DNA of 64,000 nt from Nymphaea colorata (GCF_008831285.2 NC_045139.1:24408412-24472411), one strand, 5' to 3'. Shown: positions 1-12,854, counted from the first letter of the stretch. Program-made: numbers and translations. Notes: generated by a model from the sequence alone, not told the origin.

Positions 1-476
1 CGAAAATTAACGAAGAAACAGAAACTTGTGGAAAGGAAGAACTGTGAAAAGATGAAAGATTTTTCTAAACTTAGCTCCTGCCAAGCCATTTGACGCATTC
101 TCGATAAAGCAACCTTTTCTGTGTAGCAAGAGGGAGTTTCACAAGCAAAGCAAAGAGTAAGAAGAAAAAGAACAAGTGAAAAGAAGTGATTAGACAAGAA
201 AGCAAAAAAATGTCAGCAGATAGCAGTGTTGTTTCACAATCAAGATCCTGCGCCATGCACTCCAACCATTCTCTCACCAGTGGGACTGCGCAAACTTGAG
301 AATTATGACCTTAAACCCTAGAATTATCCTAAACCCAAATCTCTTTCTCAATACAAAGACGAAAAGAGAATAGAAGGGAAAAGGATCATTCCAATGTCTG
401 TCGTGTTACAGACAACAAAGTAATGAACAGGAACAGTAGCTGCTAGATCTTAGCGCCAATCTCCGGCCACTAAAAT

Positions 477-1258
477 TTACTGGTTCGTCTCTTCTTCTCT
501 TAACATATCTGGCTTCTTACCAAGTGTGTGCTTGTTATTATGCATCCACACCTTAAGCACATGCCTTTCCACGCACATCTCCCTGCAGAACTGCTGCACA
601 GCTTCTTCATCATGCTTCTGTATCCTCCATCCGAGCTTCTCCGCGAACTCCTGCATCCTCTCCTTCTGCTCCAACGTGAACTTCGTTCTGGACCTCTTCT
701 TTGTGGCACCACCACCACCATCTCCATCTCTACCACTACCAGTATCACCGTGGTGGTCTGTCATCTCCTGCAGCTCTCGGTCGTCCCGGAGCGGCAGCGC
801 CAGAGCCTGCGGCTGGGGGTAGTGGTGGTAGATGTGGTTCTGAAGGGGTTGACTCGCCAAAGGGTGGGGCCCCACCCTACTGCCTCCGCCGCCGCCGATG
901 TGGAGGTACCCACCTCCCGGAGGGGCGGCGGGCCGGTAGTAGGGGCAGCGAATTGCGGGAAGTGGTCACTGTCGCCCTCTCGCCGGTGGAAGTTCCGGTG
1001 GCAGTTGCATGCCGCGCACTTTAGGGCGTCCAGGGTGCCCTCCTCTCCGCCTGGCATGAACTCGCCGCAGCCGTCGACGGCGTGGCCGCCGATGCCCACC
1101 GCGTGGTTTTTCAGGCACTCTCTGTACCTCGGTTTCCTGCTGGCCGTGGAATCCCCGGCGGACGGCACCACCATCTTTGCACGCGAACGCTCGTTGCTGC
1201 CGGAGACCGACACCGGAGGCGGCAGCGTCACCTCCCCCTCATGCTCGTCGAACTCCAT
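477..1258 (-). pseudogene. ZF-HD (zinc-finger homeodomain) transcription factor, frameshifted
   Basis: Plant-specific ZF-HD family: nuclear DNA-binding regulators that dimerise through an N-terminal zinc finger and bind DNA through a C-terminal homeodomain. The first frame starts at 1258 with MEFDEHEGE, the usual family start; an upstream ATG at 1372 is in frame but adds 38 atypical residues. It contains the complete ZF-HD finger ([24 protein letters not shown], continuing to [14 protein letters not shown]). The homeodomain ([12 protein letters not shown] through [16 protein letters not shown]) lies in another frame that ends at 477. The family linker ([15 protein letters not shown]) also reads in the homeodomain frame, so the frame must change between about 966 and 925; the homeodomain frame has a TGA at 966-968. 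No intron fits there, and most family members are intronless. Both domains are otherwise well preserved, so this is a recent pseudogene, a hypomorphic allele or a one-base sequence error. Family identity is very sure; pseudogene status is not. Confidence 0.88.
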
Positions 1259-1390
1259 AACCGCAGGAGCGATGATGGCGGAAGAGATTGGTTGGAAGGA
1301 GAAGGGGAGCTTCACGACCACCGGGCACCTGCCGGCGAGAGGATAAGTCACAAGAGGGCTTGGCTTCCCCATATGTTACTGTGAGAGTGT

Positions 1391-1403
1391 GAGAGAGAGA
1401 GAG

Positions 1404-1435
<32 letters not shown>

Positions 1436-1438
1436 CGC
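1391..1438. repeat. Compound GA/GT/GC microsatellite
   Basis: Runs of GA, then GT, then GC dinucleotides directly upstream of the ZF-HD gene, about 130 bp before its ATG in transcript direction. It may lie in the promoter or 5' leader. No other regulatory motif is evident here. Confidence 0.9.
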
Positions 1439-4082
1439 TTTTTCTCGAAAATTCGTTTGGAGCACACCTTTTAGCTTAATTTTTGAAAAACTCATGTCCT
1501 TGAAATCCTTAGAATGTATATTGCCGATGCATCATGCTTTTACAACTCTAACATAAGACCAACTCAAGATTATTTTAGATCATCAGCTATTAAATTTTAG
1601 ATCTTATCTTTGCGAATCTTTTTATGCTTTGAAGTCTTTCCACGAGACTTAGATTTAGTTTCAAAACACAAAGAGTGAGTTTATATGATCAAAAATTTCA
1701 AAAGAACGTAAGGCAAGTTTGATTTCGTGGAAGTTTGTTTCTTGTTGGAAATGTATGCTCGATTTTTGTGACAATGTTTTAGTGCCTCTGGGACTTCTTT
1801 TTTGGCGAATAATCCAAGCAATCAAATTCGATCTTAAAAAACGTACCCTTGCGCAGCTATACTACCAGGGATTTATTCTTCAGGTTTATATATACGTAAA
1901 ACTCTAAAATTTAAAATCATCTTAAAAAAGATGTTTATTTAAAGGAGACTATTTTTTATGTAAATCCTTCAGGGTCATATCCTCACGCCTCCACCTTGTT
2001 TTAGGGTCTAAATGGTTCCATTTTAAGGTTTGAATGGTTCGATAATATATGCTTCAACTCAGATATCGCGTTTGCCACCATTTAAAACTCATAAGAATAA
2101 TGCATCGAAGTATGACAATAACCGCAGAAGTATGACAATAACCGCAGAATTTGAACTTCATACTCCTTAAATGTAAAAGTCAAAAGAATAATGCATCAAC
2201 ACTTCACACTCTTTAAGTGTGAGCCGCCTTGCCACCCAGTTGTGATGTGTTGGTTTTTCAGTTTTCAAAGCCAACTTCCATGGAAATGGTGTAGAATGAA
2301 AACCGCATAAACCATGACCAGGAATCAGAAAATTCATTAACACTAAAGGCTTCACTAAAATTAAACGCTAAAAGCCGGGGCTGCGGCAAAATTCTATCTT
2401 TTATTCCTTCTTTATTATTGTAGTTTTGCTGGACCATGGGGACCACTGAAGTGCTTCTGTCGACTGCAGAGACACGGGCGCTGCTCCTGGTCGGTCTCAC
2501 CTTGCTCCCTGCAGCCCGGCCATTTTCTTAGAGTATTAAATTTTTCCTTTTTTTTTTAAAGGAAAAATAAAATAATTTAAAAAGTTAGCAATAAAAGGAC
2601 AACTATTCTTTAACTTTTTTTGTTATGTTTAAAAAATATAAACGCGTTTTGTAGATTATTTTTAAAAAGAAAAAGACTAAAACAACCTCGATACAAAAAA
2701 AAAAAAACATATTGACAAAATTAGGTTTACTTTTATGTTTTTCCTTAGGGTAAAAGGACCATTCTTTTAAATATTGTTATCAGCATGAAATCCTTTTATT
2801 AAAAAATAATTCCAAGAAATAACCCTAAAAGTTTGGCGATCAATAAAAGTGAAACACTTTGGTAACACTAAGAACATCCTCAAGTTCTTTATAATTTGTT
2901 ATCTTGGTCAAGTTAACTATTAATTCAACCAAAAGTTATTTCATTAACTTGAATGAAATAACATTAAAGACATAGTCCATTAATGCACATAAGTTTTTTT
3001 TGGTATTTATTTAGCATTCATAAAGAACATTCATTAAAGTAATCTTGTTATATATAGTAAAAGTCAACTAGTTCGAGTATTAATAACATTAAGGGCAACT
3101 AACGAAGCTAACACGAGTTAATAACCTTACAAAATTTTTTATTTGACAATATTTTGGTCATTTTATCACTTTAATTTTGAACTACAATTTGAGAAAAGGC
3201 CTAATACTCGTTGAACAGAAAATAACTTTTTTTGCTTTAGATCTTTAGTAAAAAAATTTCAAAATAATTTTTTTTTTTTTTTCAAAAAAAAAAGTGGGCC
3301 CCATGGACGAAGAGTAAATAGTGAATGTGTGCTGATCCTCGAAATAAATGCGCGGATTGACCGGCAGCAGGAAGGGCAGGCAGTTGAATCCAGGGGCATA
3401 AAGTTAAAACGAGAGTGAAAATTAACATGTAGGCGAGTAAAAGTTAGAAGTAAAAGAAGGAAAAAAGGGTGATTCGATCGCCCATTGATATCCAATTTCG
3501 CCTATTTTTTTTTCTTTTCTTGTTCCCTTATTGATCATTTACCGTCAGGGTAAATTATGACGTATGGGTAAATATAATTGCGTTCATGACAAAGGCTTGC
3601 GTGGCCTACAGACACGGCCTTTTTAAACTTGCCGACTCATGTGTCGTGCTCTTTTTACCGCGATTGCTTTTTCAACTTTTTTTCTTTCACAACCATCATC
3701 TTTTGTTTTCAGGATTTTAAAATGAAAAAGTTGTTGAATTTTCTTGGATGTCTAAATTTTTAAATCCACCACTAATAAATACCATAAACAATCCCTAAAA
3801 ATATCAGAAACCATGATTATATCATGAGTTATTGACAATGCTTCCATATATATATATATATATACCACATGTTTTTTTGAATGATAAAATATTTTTAAAT
3901 CATCAATAAAAATACCATCATGTAATGAAAGCACTACCAATGATTTATGGTACATCTAACAATCGCTTTTAAATATTTAGTCATGCGACTCATTCAATTT
4001 TCCTATATTAATACTCACATACATACTTTTTTTATTATGTTGTATACATGACTTAAAACCCATAAATCTTTATTGGTAATTA
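1439..4082. other. AT-rich intergenic region, no gene seen
   Basis: I see no supportable coding exon. The stretch is AT-rich, with poly-A/T runs and a short duplication of about 20 bp near 2112-2150 (tatgacaataaccgcagaa repeated). Short open frames at 1719-1907, 2167-2500 and 3259-3495 lack recognisable domains. Confidence 0.6.
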
Positions 4083-4262
4083 TATGTTTCGGCTGCATTT
4101 GGCACTGCAGTCGCTCAACTGGTGGTTATTACTGAAGGATGCAGACTTAGGGTTGTGAAAGGGATGGGCCTTGCATCAGCCATGATTGCTGTGGCATTAA
4201 CATGTGGCTTCATTTTCTTTTTTGTCCATGCAAGATTCTACATAAATGTAAGCTCCAAGTAA
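4083..4262 (+). pseudogene. Orphan exon-like fragment of an unidentified membrane protein
   Basis: One frame reads YVSAAFGTAVAQLVVITEG, then a basic patch (CRLRVVKGMG), then a strongly hydrophobic stretch (LASAMIAVALTCGFIFFFV) and HARFYIN, ending at a TAA at 4260-4262. A plausible acceptor (ctgcag, ending 4110) and donor (gtaagc at 4248) bracket the core, so it looks like a single internal exon of a multi-pass membrane protein. I do not recognise the family and find no neighbouring exons. It may be a gene relic, a fragment carried by a transposon, or chance. Confidence 0.35.
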
Positions 4263-4554
4263 TAGCATCAGTTGTCATGTCATGGCACATCTCATGAAAA
4301 AAACTATAGTAAACAAAATTATTTGTTTCAGATGAATAAGTGGAGGATTTGGACCCACCAGGCATAACTAAAGCTGAAATCTCCCTACATCAGGGCCTGA
4401 TTATGAGAAGATAGTGTATGCATTGTCAACTTGAATCTCCACTTCATCCTATATCTCTAGATTAGGGCTCATAGGAATTAAAATGAGAACATGGGATCTA
4501 TATACTGCCACTTACCAGCTAGAGCACCACTCCCTTGGAAGGTGTCATTAGGAC

Positions 4555-5090
4555 CGCATACGAGTTGAGTTGAGTTTGAGCTGCGCCAGTTCAAGCTCAA
4601 CTCGACTCAAAAAACTCTAGCTTCATAAAACAGGTTGAAGCTCGACTCAACTATACAATGTCAAGCTTGAGTTTAGGGGTGGAGCAAGGTAGGGTCTGCA
4701 TGGGCCCTAGCCTCACCTCAAAAGAACTAAAGAAATCACATGTAAATTTTAGAAAATTTCACTTGTTAGATACAAAAAAATTTAAAAATAATATTTCACT
4801 TGTTAGATACAACAAATTTAAAGAATAATATTTGAGCCTGGTTCAAATTTAAAAACTTTAATTCAGTCTTTCTCATGAAAAATTTATATTTATGGTTTCG
4901 CCCCTGCTTGAGTTCAACTCACTTGACTCGTATATGCTAGACTGTCTCGTTTTGTTTTACTCGTTAACTTGTTTAACTAATTTAATTACGATAAAGTAAT
5001 TTTACTTAATCGAGTCTGAGTCCAAACGAGTCGAATTCTTACAACTCAAAATCCACCCGTTTAACAATTCAGCTACAAATTTAAGCTTGC
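4555..5090. repeat. Dispersed repeat rich in ctcgactcaa/gagctcaa motifs
   Basis: Segment dense in agctcgactcaa, caagctcaactcga and ttgagttcaactcactt words. Similar composition recurs at about 43396-43800 and 61376-61830, so these look like diverged copies of one interspersed repeat. Boundaries and class cannot be set by eye. Confidence 0.45.
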
Positions 5091-5518
5091 TGCCATTCAT
5101 TAAAGTTATTTATTTCATCTCTAAACTTCACAAACAAAATGCAAGAACGGCGTAGATTCAACCTATGCTGTCCCTTCAAGACCTTGCTTTAGTTTTTGGT
5201 CTTATACAACAAACACAACACGTGAAAGGGAGAGATTCACTAATAAAAGCCCTAGCTTCACTGTAGTTGACTGTGATTGCTTGTTAGATATCTATAGGCA
5301 TTATAATAGACCGTCAGTACAAGAACCTCGTCTGATTTACGTGGGTTCTTAAACCAGATTTTCTATGTGGATCGATCTTTTCCGCAAGTTCCACGTACAA
5401 TTAGTTTGGTTCACACAGACAGTAGAACTCCTTTCCAGACCTTCACTCTCAGCGGCAAAACCAGCAAGCTAAATCTCCACTTGTCGCAAGATTGCAGTCC
5501 GGCCGACGGATTGCCACG

Positions 5519-5525
5519 TATAAAG
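5519..5525 (+). promoter_or_regulatory. Candidate TATA box of the glyoxalase-like gene
   Basis: tataaag lies about 90 bp upstream of the ATG at 5616, with a GA-rich leader (5590-5610) between. The position suits a plant core promoter. It implies that the open frame extending upstream to 5367 is not translated. Confidence 0.5.
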
Positions 5526-5615
5526 AAGCAGGCAGCTACGTGCCGGAAAGTCCAAGCAACGCAAAATAAGGCGTCCGCCTCTTTAGAAGACACAGAGAGA
5601 GAGAGAGAGGACGAA

Positions 5616-5861
5616 ATGGCAGGGCCAGAGGAAGGAGAAGGAGGGAGGAAGATTGGTGGCGGCGATGGTGGCAGAGAGGGCGAGAAAAAAGAGAGTAAGG
5701 TCGATCAAGAAGGAGAAGACGAAGGGGCGGTGCCTCTGGTGGCTCTGAACCATGTGTCAAGGCTCAGCAGGTCCATTGAATCCTCGGTTCGGTTCTACGA
5801 AGCAATTCTTGGCTTTGTTTGCACCAACAGGCCTCAGATCTTCGACGCTGGTGGTGCTTGG

Positions 5862-5892
<31 letters not shown>

Positions 5893-8800
5893 TACATGAA
5901 ATGGAAGCTCTGTTAATGGCGCTGTGAAATCCACACGTCGTTACAGGGAATGTTGCTTTTCGAGGATTCACGTGTGGAGTTGTTTTTTGGACCCCGGTGC
6001 AAGCGATCGAAACGGATAGTTTTTCATTAGTTAACGCAAAAAAAGTGTTAATCTTATTTTCATTTGGATGCGTCTTTCGTATGACTTTACAGCAAAGACT
6101 TCAAATAGAGCTTACTTGTTAACCATTGAAAAAAAAAAAAAACAACCACGTACATGACCATTAATGGAATTTGTTTTCTATTTATAGGTTTTGAGTTACA
6201 TGTATCATGCGTGTACAACCTTTAAATTCATTACCTGCCCATACAAAATAAGTTGTAAAATGAGACCACTTACAAGGTAATGTGTATAAACTATAAAACC
6301 ATGCAAGTGACTTCACACGCGCGCGCACAACACACACAGAGACAACATATGCATATAAAATGCCATTAAACTTCAGTTAGAAACTAAACATAGACTACCA
6401 TTAAACTTCAGTTAGAAACTATACACACACATAGAATACCATTAATACACACACACACATACATAAAATGCCATTAAACTTCAATTACAAACTCCACACA
6501 CAGAGACCTATAGACCTATAGAATACCATTAAACTTCAATAGAAACTGAACACACACACGGAGACAGAGACATTTAGAATACCATTGACGCTCTATTACT
6601 ACGCATTTCATGAGTTAGAAACTAAATTAAAGAAAGATACGTTAAATTAACAATCTTATTCTATAAAGGTTATAACTTATAATGTGAAACAAGATATGTT
6701 CTCTCATACTTAAATCTGTAAAGGTTTTAAAATGAACGATTTCAACTATCTTGGTTTAATTGTAAGATCTCGTTTATGTACTCTCAAAGGAAAAACTAAG
6801 CATGATCACTAGTTTTCATATTCGCGAGTCTGCAAACTGCGCTCGAGGATGACGTCCTTACCTCCAGTACTCTGAAGAATTAAACTGTACTCGTATGAGA
6901 CTATTTAATTGAAGCGCAACGCGCTGGACAGTTGTCGCGTAATTTTGTGTTTGGTGAGATCTCTATCTTACATGAGATGGCTGCACATCAAATTTCTCTG
7001 CAGGTTGTTCAACTATGGCGTGGGTATTCACCTATTGCAGTCTAATGACGAAGATGTTCTGCCTGATCCGGACCGACTTGACCCTGTGGACAACCACATC
7101 TCGTTTCAGGTGAATTAGCTACCCTCTTCTCCTGCAGGTTCATTTGTTTTTTTGTTAGGGAGAAACAAGAAGATTCATGATTCATGATCACTAGGAACTG
7201 CTTTACCTATCGTTGTTCATGTTGGATCTTTTATTAATAGAATTGAATTAAAATCAGCCTGCTGCGGAATGCGGAATGTTGCCAAATGATTTAAAAAAAA
7301 AATGGTCGCTAAAAATACCATGCATGAGCATTTACAGTGTAGTCACAGTTAAATATTTAGTCATCTGGCAACATCCAGCAATGGTGGCCAAATTGTTCTT
7401 CCTTATTAGAGGGAATCTCTTTCTTATTAGAAAGAGAATCAGTTATCAACCTGTTTCACCTTACTTTGTTAGCCTTGCTGCAAGAGGCCTTTCATCAGTA
7501 TCCTATTGTGATTATTAATGTAGTCTTTGAACTATTTATTCTGGCGAAACCAGAACTGTGACAGAGCAGAATGTGTGGTTTAAGTTGTTGGTGACGTGGT
7601 ATTAATACAAAACGAATAGAATGACTTGATATTAGTAGCCAGTACTCAACACAAAGAGTTAATCTTCAGAGAAAGTTTCAACTGAAGAGAACAAACGTAA
7701 GTGAACGACTAATGATAAGTTCTAATAGGAAAAGAAAAAAAAAAACACGAAAACTAGAAAGCACTAAAGATCAAATGGAAGACGACAGAAACAGTGGCAT
7801 AAACCTAGTGCGACTTTTTTATCCGCCAACAGCACAATGGATTTAATGAGCTGATTAAGAGAAGTATCTTTGTTGGTTCCACGACAATAACTACCAATTG
7901 GGTGTTTGATTGCTACGTTAAGATTAATCTCGCGTTATTTAGATATACTGATTTGAGGTCCGGTCCGACCCTTCTCTTGTCTTAGCTCAACTTGAGATCA
8001 GACCCTTCTCTTGTCTTAGCTCAATAGTTTGGAAACAAGATGGATTTTAAGTGTGGATCTTGAGTTGCCGTGGGGCATAAAGCTCAAACAGGTGGGTTGA
8101 GGTGCGTTCTTAGTTCGACCAGCGGTTCAACCACCGGGGGCTTATGCTCTTGTATCAAAAGAAGATGGGTTCCTTCTCCTTTCGCTTTCGTTTTGCACGG
8201 GGGGATAACCTTCCTCTCACCCAAATGTGAATGTTGAGTATGCAAACCTTAGTTTGAGAGGCCATTTTGTTTTGAATGCTTCCATGTCACGTCAAATCTA
8301 TGGTTTTAAGATTCTTAGCTTTGAAAAACTCCCTCGAAAGTGTAGATCAAACTTGGATCTTAAAATAGATGCCGGTGTTGCTAGAGAAAGTAGGAGAAAT
8401 TTAGACTGTTTTGCTTCTTTATGAGTGTTTCCTTTTTCATTCTTCTTTATGATGAGAAACTTCTAAGGCACAAACAGCTTAATGGGTGTCCTCCTTGAGA
8501 GGAAAACTCTGGATGATTTTCCACCAACATCAAGAATAAAGTAATGGAAGAGTTCATCAATCTTACAAAATGGGGGAAAAGTTCATTCAGGGTTTTCAAT
8601 TTTAACGTTCTTCCTACCATATGCTTACCTCATGCAACAGTTGAGAACTTAAAATGTTAGTGGTTTTAAGCTTACTGTTATGAATTGACCAACACCTGAT
8701 GATGGCAGATAAGTTTTGGGTAAACCGTAGTACAGCAAAAGCCGGCCGCTTTCATCAAGCTTCAAACTTCCAGAAGAAAGGGAAAAAAATGTTCATCCCC

Positions 8801-9117
8801 CTGCTGAGATTTGGGATCTTAATCATTCTGTATGGACGTTCTCATTGAACTTGCCTTGTTTACAGTGTGAAAACATGGATGCGATGGAGAAGAAACTGAA
8901 GGACATGAACGTAAACTATATAAGGAAAGCAGTCGGTGACAAAGAAAGTGGGACAAAGATCGATCAGCTGTTCTTTAACGATCCTGACGGATACATGATC
9001 GAGATCTGCAACTGTGAGAACCTTGAGCTCGTGCCACAAGGGTCGCTCGGTCGCATCAGGCTGCCTACTGACAGGCATACTCCACCTCTTTCAACCGAAC
9101 CAACATCAAAATCATGA
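5616..9117 (+). CDS. Glyoxalase I-like (VOC superfamily) protein, three exons
   Basis: Exons 5616-5860, 7004-7109 and 8866-9117 give 200 residues with consistent GT-AG borders and phases. The order matches plant glyoxalase I family proteins of the Arabidopsis At1g80160 type. LNHVSRLSRSIESSVRFYEAILGF (residues 44-67) opens the domain, then the first junction completes GGAW-LFNYGVGIHLL. DNHISFQ runs straight into CENMDAMEKKL at the second junction, and DQLFFNDPDGYMIEICNC closes the fold. Probable VOC metal or active-site residues are H46, H113 and E163. These proteins are annotated as lactoylglutathione lyase-like; activity on methylglyoxal is not proven for this clade. The first 40 residues are Gly/Glu/Lys-rich and look disordered, with no clear targeting peptide. 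The chosen ATG follows a TATA box and a GA-rich leader. Introns are 1143 and 1756 bp. The gene is convergent with CITRX. Confidence 0.88.
5861..5889 (+). repeat. (CT)n microsatellite abutting a splice donor
   Basis: The CT run starts within the donor itself: exon 1 ends ...gcttg and the intron begins gtctctctct. The donor therefore lacks the usual GTRAGT consensus. Confidence 0.85.
6350..6600 (+). repeat. Degenerate tandem repeat in glyoxalase intron 1
   Basis: Four to five imperfect units built on taccattaaacttcagttag alternate with short (CA)n tracts. Unit length varies around 50-65 bp. It is a local minisatellite-like array within intron 1. Confidence 0.7.
7967..8024 (+). repeat. Short direct repeat in glyoxalase intron 2
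   Basis: A 24-bp word beginning gacccttctcttgtc occurs at 7967-7990 and again at 8001-8024, a period of 34 bp. Confidence 0.7.
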
Positions 9118-9717
9118 AAGCACAAGTCTCTCTCTTATGGTTCGACGTCTTTCTGTTTTATGGCTGTACTTGTAGCAGAAAAGAACGAAAGTCTTCTTCC
9201 TCTTTGTGTTAGGAAACTGTAATCTGGTTTCTCGTGATACAGTTGAAGGGAAGGAAATCTTAACTTCAATTTACACAAGAGGATCAAATTTGATGCACAG
9301 GCTTAACATATTTCTAATTTGGCATTTATTCCATCGTTATCAGTCAAAATTTTATGCACCATGAGCACTTTTCATGTCTCTACGTGAGATCTTTATCAGC
9401 CTAAAAGTTGCCACAAAGCAGAAGAACGTTTGGTAGGAAGAAGAATATAAATGGGACATCGATGCCTGTGGATATGAGCCTCGCTAGCATGAAAACAAAA
9501 TTATCACCACAAAAAAAAAATGACTCCTTCCTAGTTGAGTCTACATTTTAGCCATTGTAAACCCAAAAGAAAATTCAAAGCAACCAACTGGTTGAGCACT
9601 GTGAGATTCACGTTGCTCTTGTGGGAGGAAGATCCGAGTATGCACGTCTGGCGCTCCTTGTAGAGCTAACATCCCATTATCTGTCATTAACTGTGGTCGA
9701 TCGTCTTCTTGTAAAGT

Positions 9718-11194
9718 TCACATCTCAGTTTCTATGATTTTTCTCATCATCTCAATCGGGATCAGACCCTCTGTTCTTATTGCATCCTTCGAAGGATCTG
9801 GGCTGACAAAAAACAATGTTGGCAGTCCCCGCACCTAGTGCATCGCATAAACAAATTTTCAGGTCCAAAGCAAGAAATTGATGATAGTCAGTGGTGTGAT
9901 ACATGAAGAGTATTGACCATCAAGATGGTGAACTGATACCTGCATATCACGGGCAAACTCGTACTCATCATCTGTATCAACTTTGACAATCATCACGTTA
10001 TTTTCGTATTCTACTGCAAGCTGATCAGAAAGCGAACAGTCATTCAAGGATTTGTCTAATACAGCCAACAAGATGCGGCCAATTTTAAACAAACTAACGC
10101 ATCAAGCTGTCACAATGCATGTGCAAGAACTTGGAAAATGAAAAAGCAAACAGCAATGAAAGAAGATGTTCAGAATTCAGAAGAACATTAACTGTCCATC
10201 TTGGCAAGGCATCCCGGGCTGAGATACCATTCCTCATTAACGAGAATTCGAGGAAAACCTAGAAAATAGCTGGATGACACAAGGAAAGAAAACAGCTGAT
10301 TCATTTGGCAATTTAATGCAATTTGAGGAACAGGGGCTGCTATCATCCAGTTGTTGCTGGTGGTGCAGTGGCAACCGTATATTGTAATGGTCTGAAGACT
10401 GAACTGATGATTCTAGGATAAGAGTCGCGGTCTTTGAGTACCTTGTCCAGTGGTTTTAGAAGCATGCTCTGCTTCCAAAGCTAACCCATGAACCTGGTCA
10501 TTCCAGATTCCAGGTGAATAAGAGAAACAAACTGGATCACCTGTCTTACATCTTAAGGGATCACAATCTTTCTGGCTGACTTAACCTTTCATTTTCTTTT
10601 ATGCAGATAAAGGACGCAGACAAAAAGCAATCATGTTTCAGACAAGTTAAGCAAAGCAGGGTGCTGTTGATTTCGGGAAGCATAAATGTGAGCCTCAAAA
10701 GAATCAAAGGAGCTTTCTTGGAGGAGTTCCATGATGGTACAAGATCCACAGCTATTTGTTTGGCTGGTTACCAATGGTTCAACGTTCCTTCTTCACAGGC
10801 TCTAGTGTAACACTGTTAACTAGTAATGCACAAGCTTCTAATTAGCCCACCAGTATAGCATATAGAGGCCATAAAAAAAAGGTGAAGACCAAAGAAAATC
10901 ATTGATAAGCAATTACAAAGTATAGCCTTCTACCGGCAACGCAACTTTGCCAAAAAAAACAGGTAGGACAAGTAAGTGCGGCATGCAAGTGAAAGAACAG
11001 ATTTGTACAGTGATTACAAAGCATGACATAAGCATAGCACCAGCTCCCGGCTCAGATGGTGCTTGCCAAGTAGCCACTGCATCTTAAATGCAGTTGGGGA
11101 TGGATTCATCTTCTAAATTTTGCATGCACGTGATGGTTGGGGCTCATCTTCTCAGAGTCTCCTTCGCCTAAACAGTTCTTGTCTTTGTTCCCTG

Positions 11195-11266
<72 letters not shown>

Positions 11267-12819
11267 CAGAATCTTAAAGAGATTGTCAGACATGCATACT
11301 TGACTAAGTTGTATCATTGAGAAAGTGAGAACCACAACATGAGGACAAATCATACAGTTGACCAAGATTGGAAGGCAGCAAAGGAGATAAGATTGATGGT
11401 TAAATTTTCTTAACAACATGTAGTCTGCGATTAGCACTCGATTGTTCAAACTGCTGCAAGATATGACTTTTACATAGACTGCATCCAAGGGTCTTAATGC
11501 ACAAAGCAGGATACCCCGTAGAATAGTTTGTCAATAATTAGAATAAGAAGGGTGCTATCTTTGGCACAGCAAATGGTTGTCTCCATTTTGCATTTGATAC
11601 TTGAATACTCGATCAGTGGTAGTGCCATAGGAAGATGAAGACAAGTATACCCACTGGAAGTTTTGAGGCGAAATGCATTAACCAACCTAGTTCCCTGTCA
11701 CGGGGACAAGTGTAAGTTAACTACGCACTCCATTCTTAATGCTGCTCCCAAGAAGAATTTTAAAGTTACACGATTTTGACTTCAGAACCTAAGTTGGCCA
11801 ATAATCGAAGAGATCCAATGAAGAGGCTTGACATGGACGAGAACCATGTGGGCATTTGCCTAAACAACTAGATAAAAAATGTAGTAAAACTATGTTCTTC
11901 ATCTCCTTTGGGTTTTCTAGCGGTACAATTCAGCAATCCAGAGATAACCATTACTGGATTTCAAGCTGCAAGCATGTAAAGTGAACTATTACATGCACAA
12001 CTTGGTCTTGACTTTCCCGTTTCATCTTCTAACTGTCAACCCTATGACCGGATAATGATTTATTTCCATCATCAAGCATTTAAGTTTACCCTCCTTCAAG
12101 CCATTCATGGAATAAGCTGAAAGAAGCAGGACATTATCATTTTCCAATTTAACGTTTCAAAAATCAGGAGAACCGGACGAAAGAGCTGAGTAAGAAAGAT
12201 TCGAGGACCAAGATGTTATTTGAAGGTCAGATATGACTAAAACATGGATATATTGTTACATCAAGAAGTTTCACCAGCCTGAATCTACTATTAATTAACC
12301 GAGCAGAACTGCGCACAAACGATGTAGATATCAAGTGATCTCCCATAATGTTCACAGATGGTATGCACACGAGGCATTCATTTTAACGGGTGGATAAATG
12401 CATAAAACGCCTGGTTTTGGTCTTTTAAAAGCTCATGAATACTCGACGAACTACAGAATCATGAATTTCTAGATAGAAACTATAAAACCAGGAACAAGAG
12501 GAGATTTAAAGAAAATAGATGTATACCATTTCGAGATCCTGTGCCATCAAAATACATGGACCGCACCACGTTGCGTAGAAATCAATAACCAAGGGAACAT
12601 TTCTCTTTCCCTGTACCAAATCATAGACCTCTTTGGCAGACACCTTCTTCTGCTCAACAACAACACGAATATTTCCCAGATGAAACAAAGCGAAAATAAA
12701 CCCACCATAGAAACAAAGAAAGAACATGGTGGCAGGCTGAATCTGAAAAGAAGATAGGATAACCTAAAACATGAAAGCCACAAAGTAAAGGAGAAGAAGA
12801 AGAAGAAGAAGAAGAAAAA

Positions 12820-12854
<35 letters not shown>

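Noticed and set aside
71-277. 68-residue minus-strand frame with a hydrophobic stretch
   Set aside because: Lies downstream of the ZF-HD gene in AT-rich sequence; the hydrophobic run is compositional and no family is recognised.
528-1346. 272-residue plus-strand frame
   Set aside because: Antisense shadow of the GC-rich ZF-HD coding sequence.
5367-5615. Upstream in-frame extension of the glyoxalase frame
   Set aside because: A TATA box (5519) and GA-rich leader lie inside it, and the added residues have no family similarity; the ATG at 5616 is preferred.
6350-6600. Considered as a CRISPR-like array
   Set aside because: Units are degenerate and variable in length, in a plant intron; it is a minisatellite-like array.
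11195-11488. 97-residue minus-strand frame ending in Tyr-Ile repeats
   Set aside because: Produced by the (TA)n tract in CITRX intron 3.
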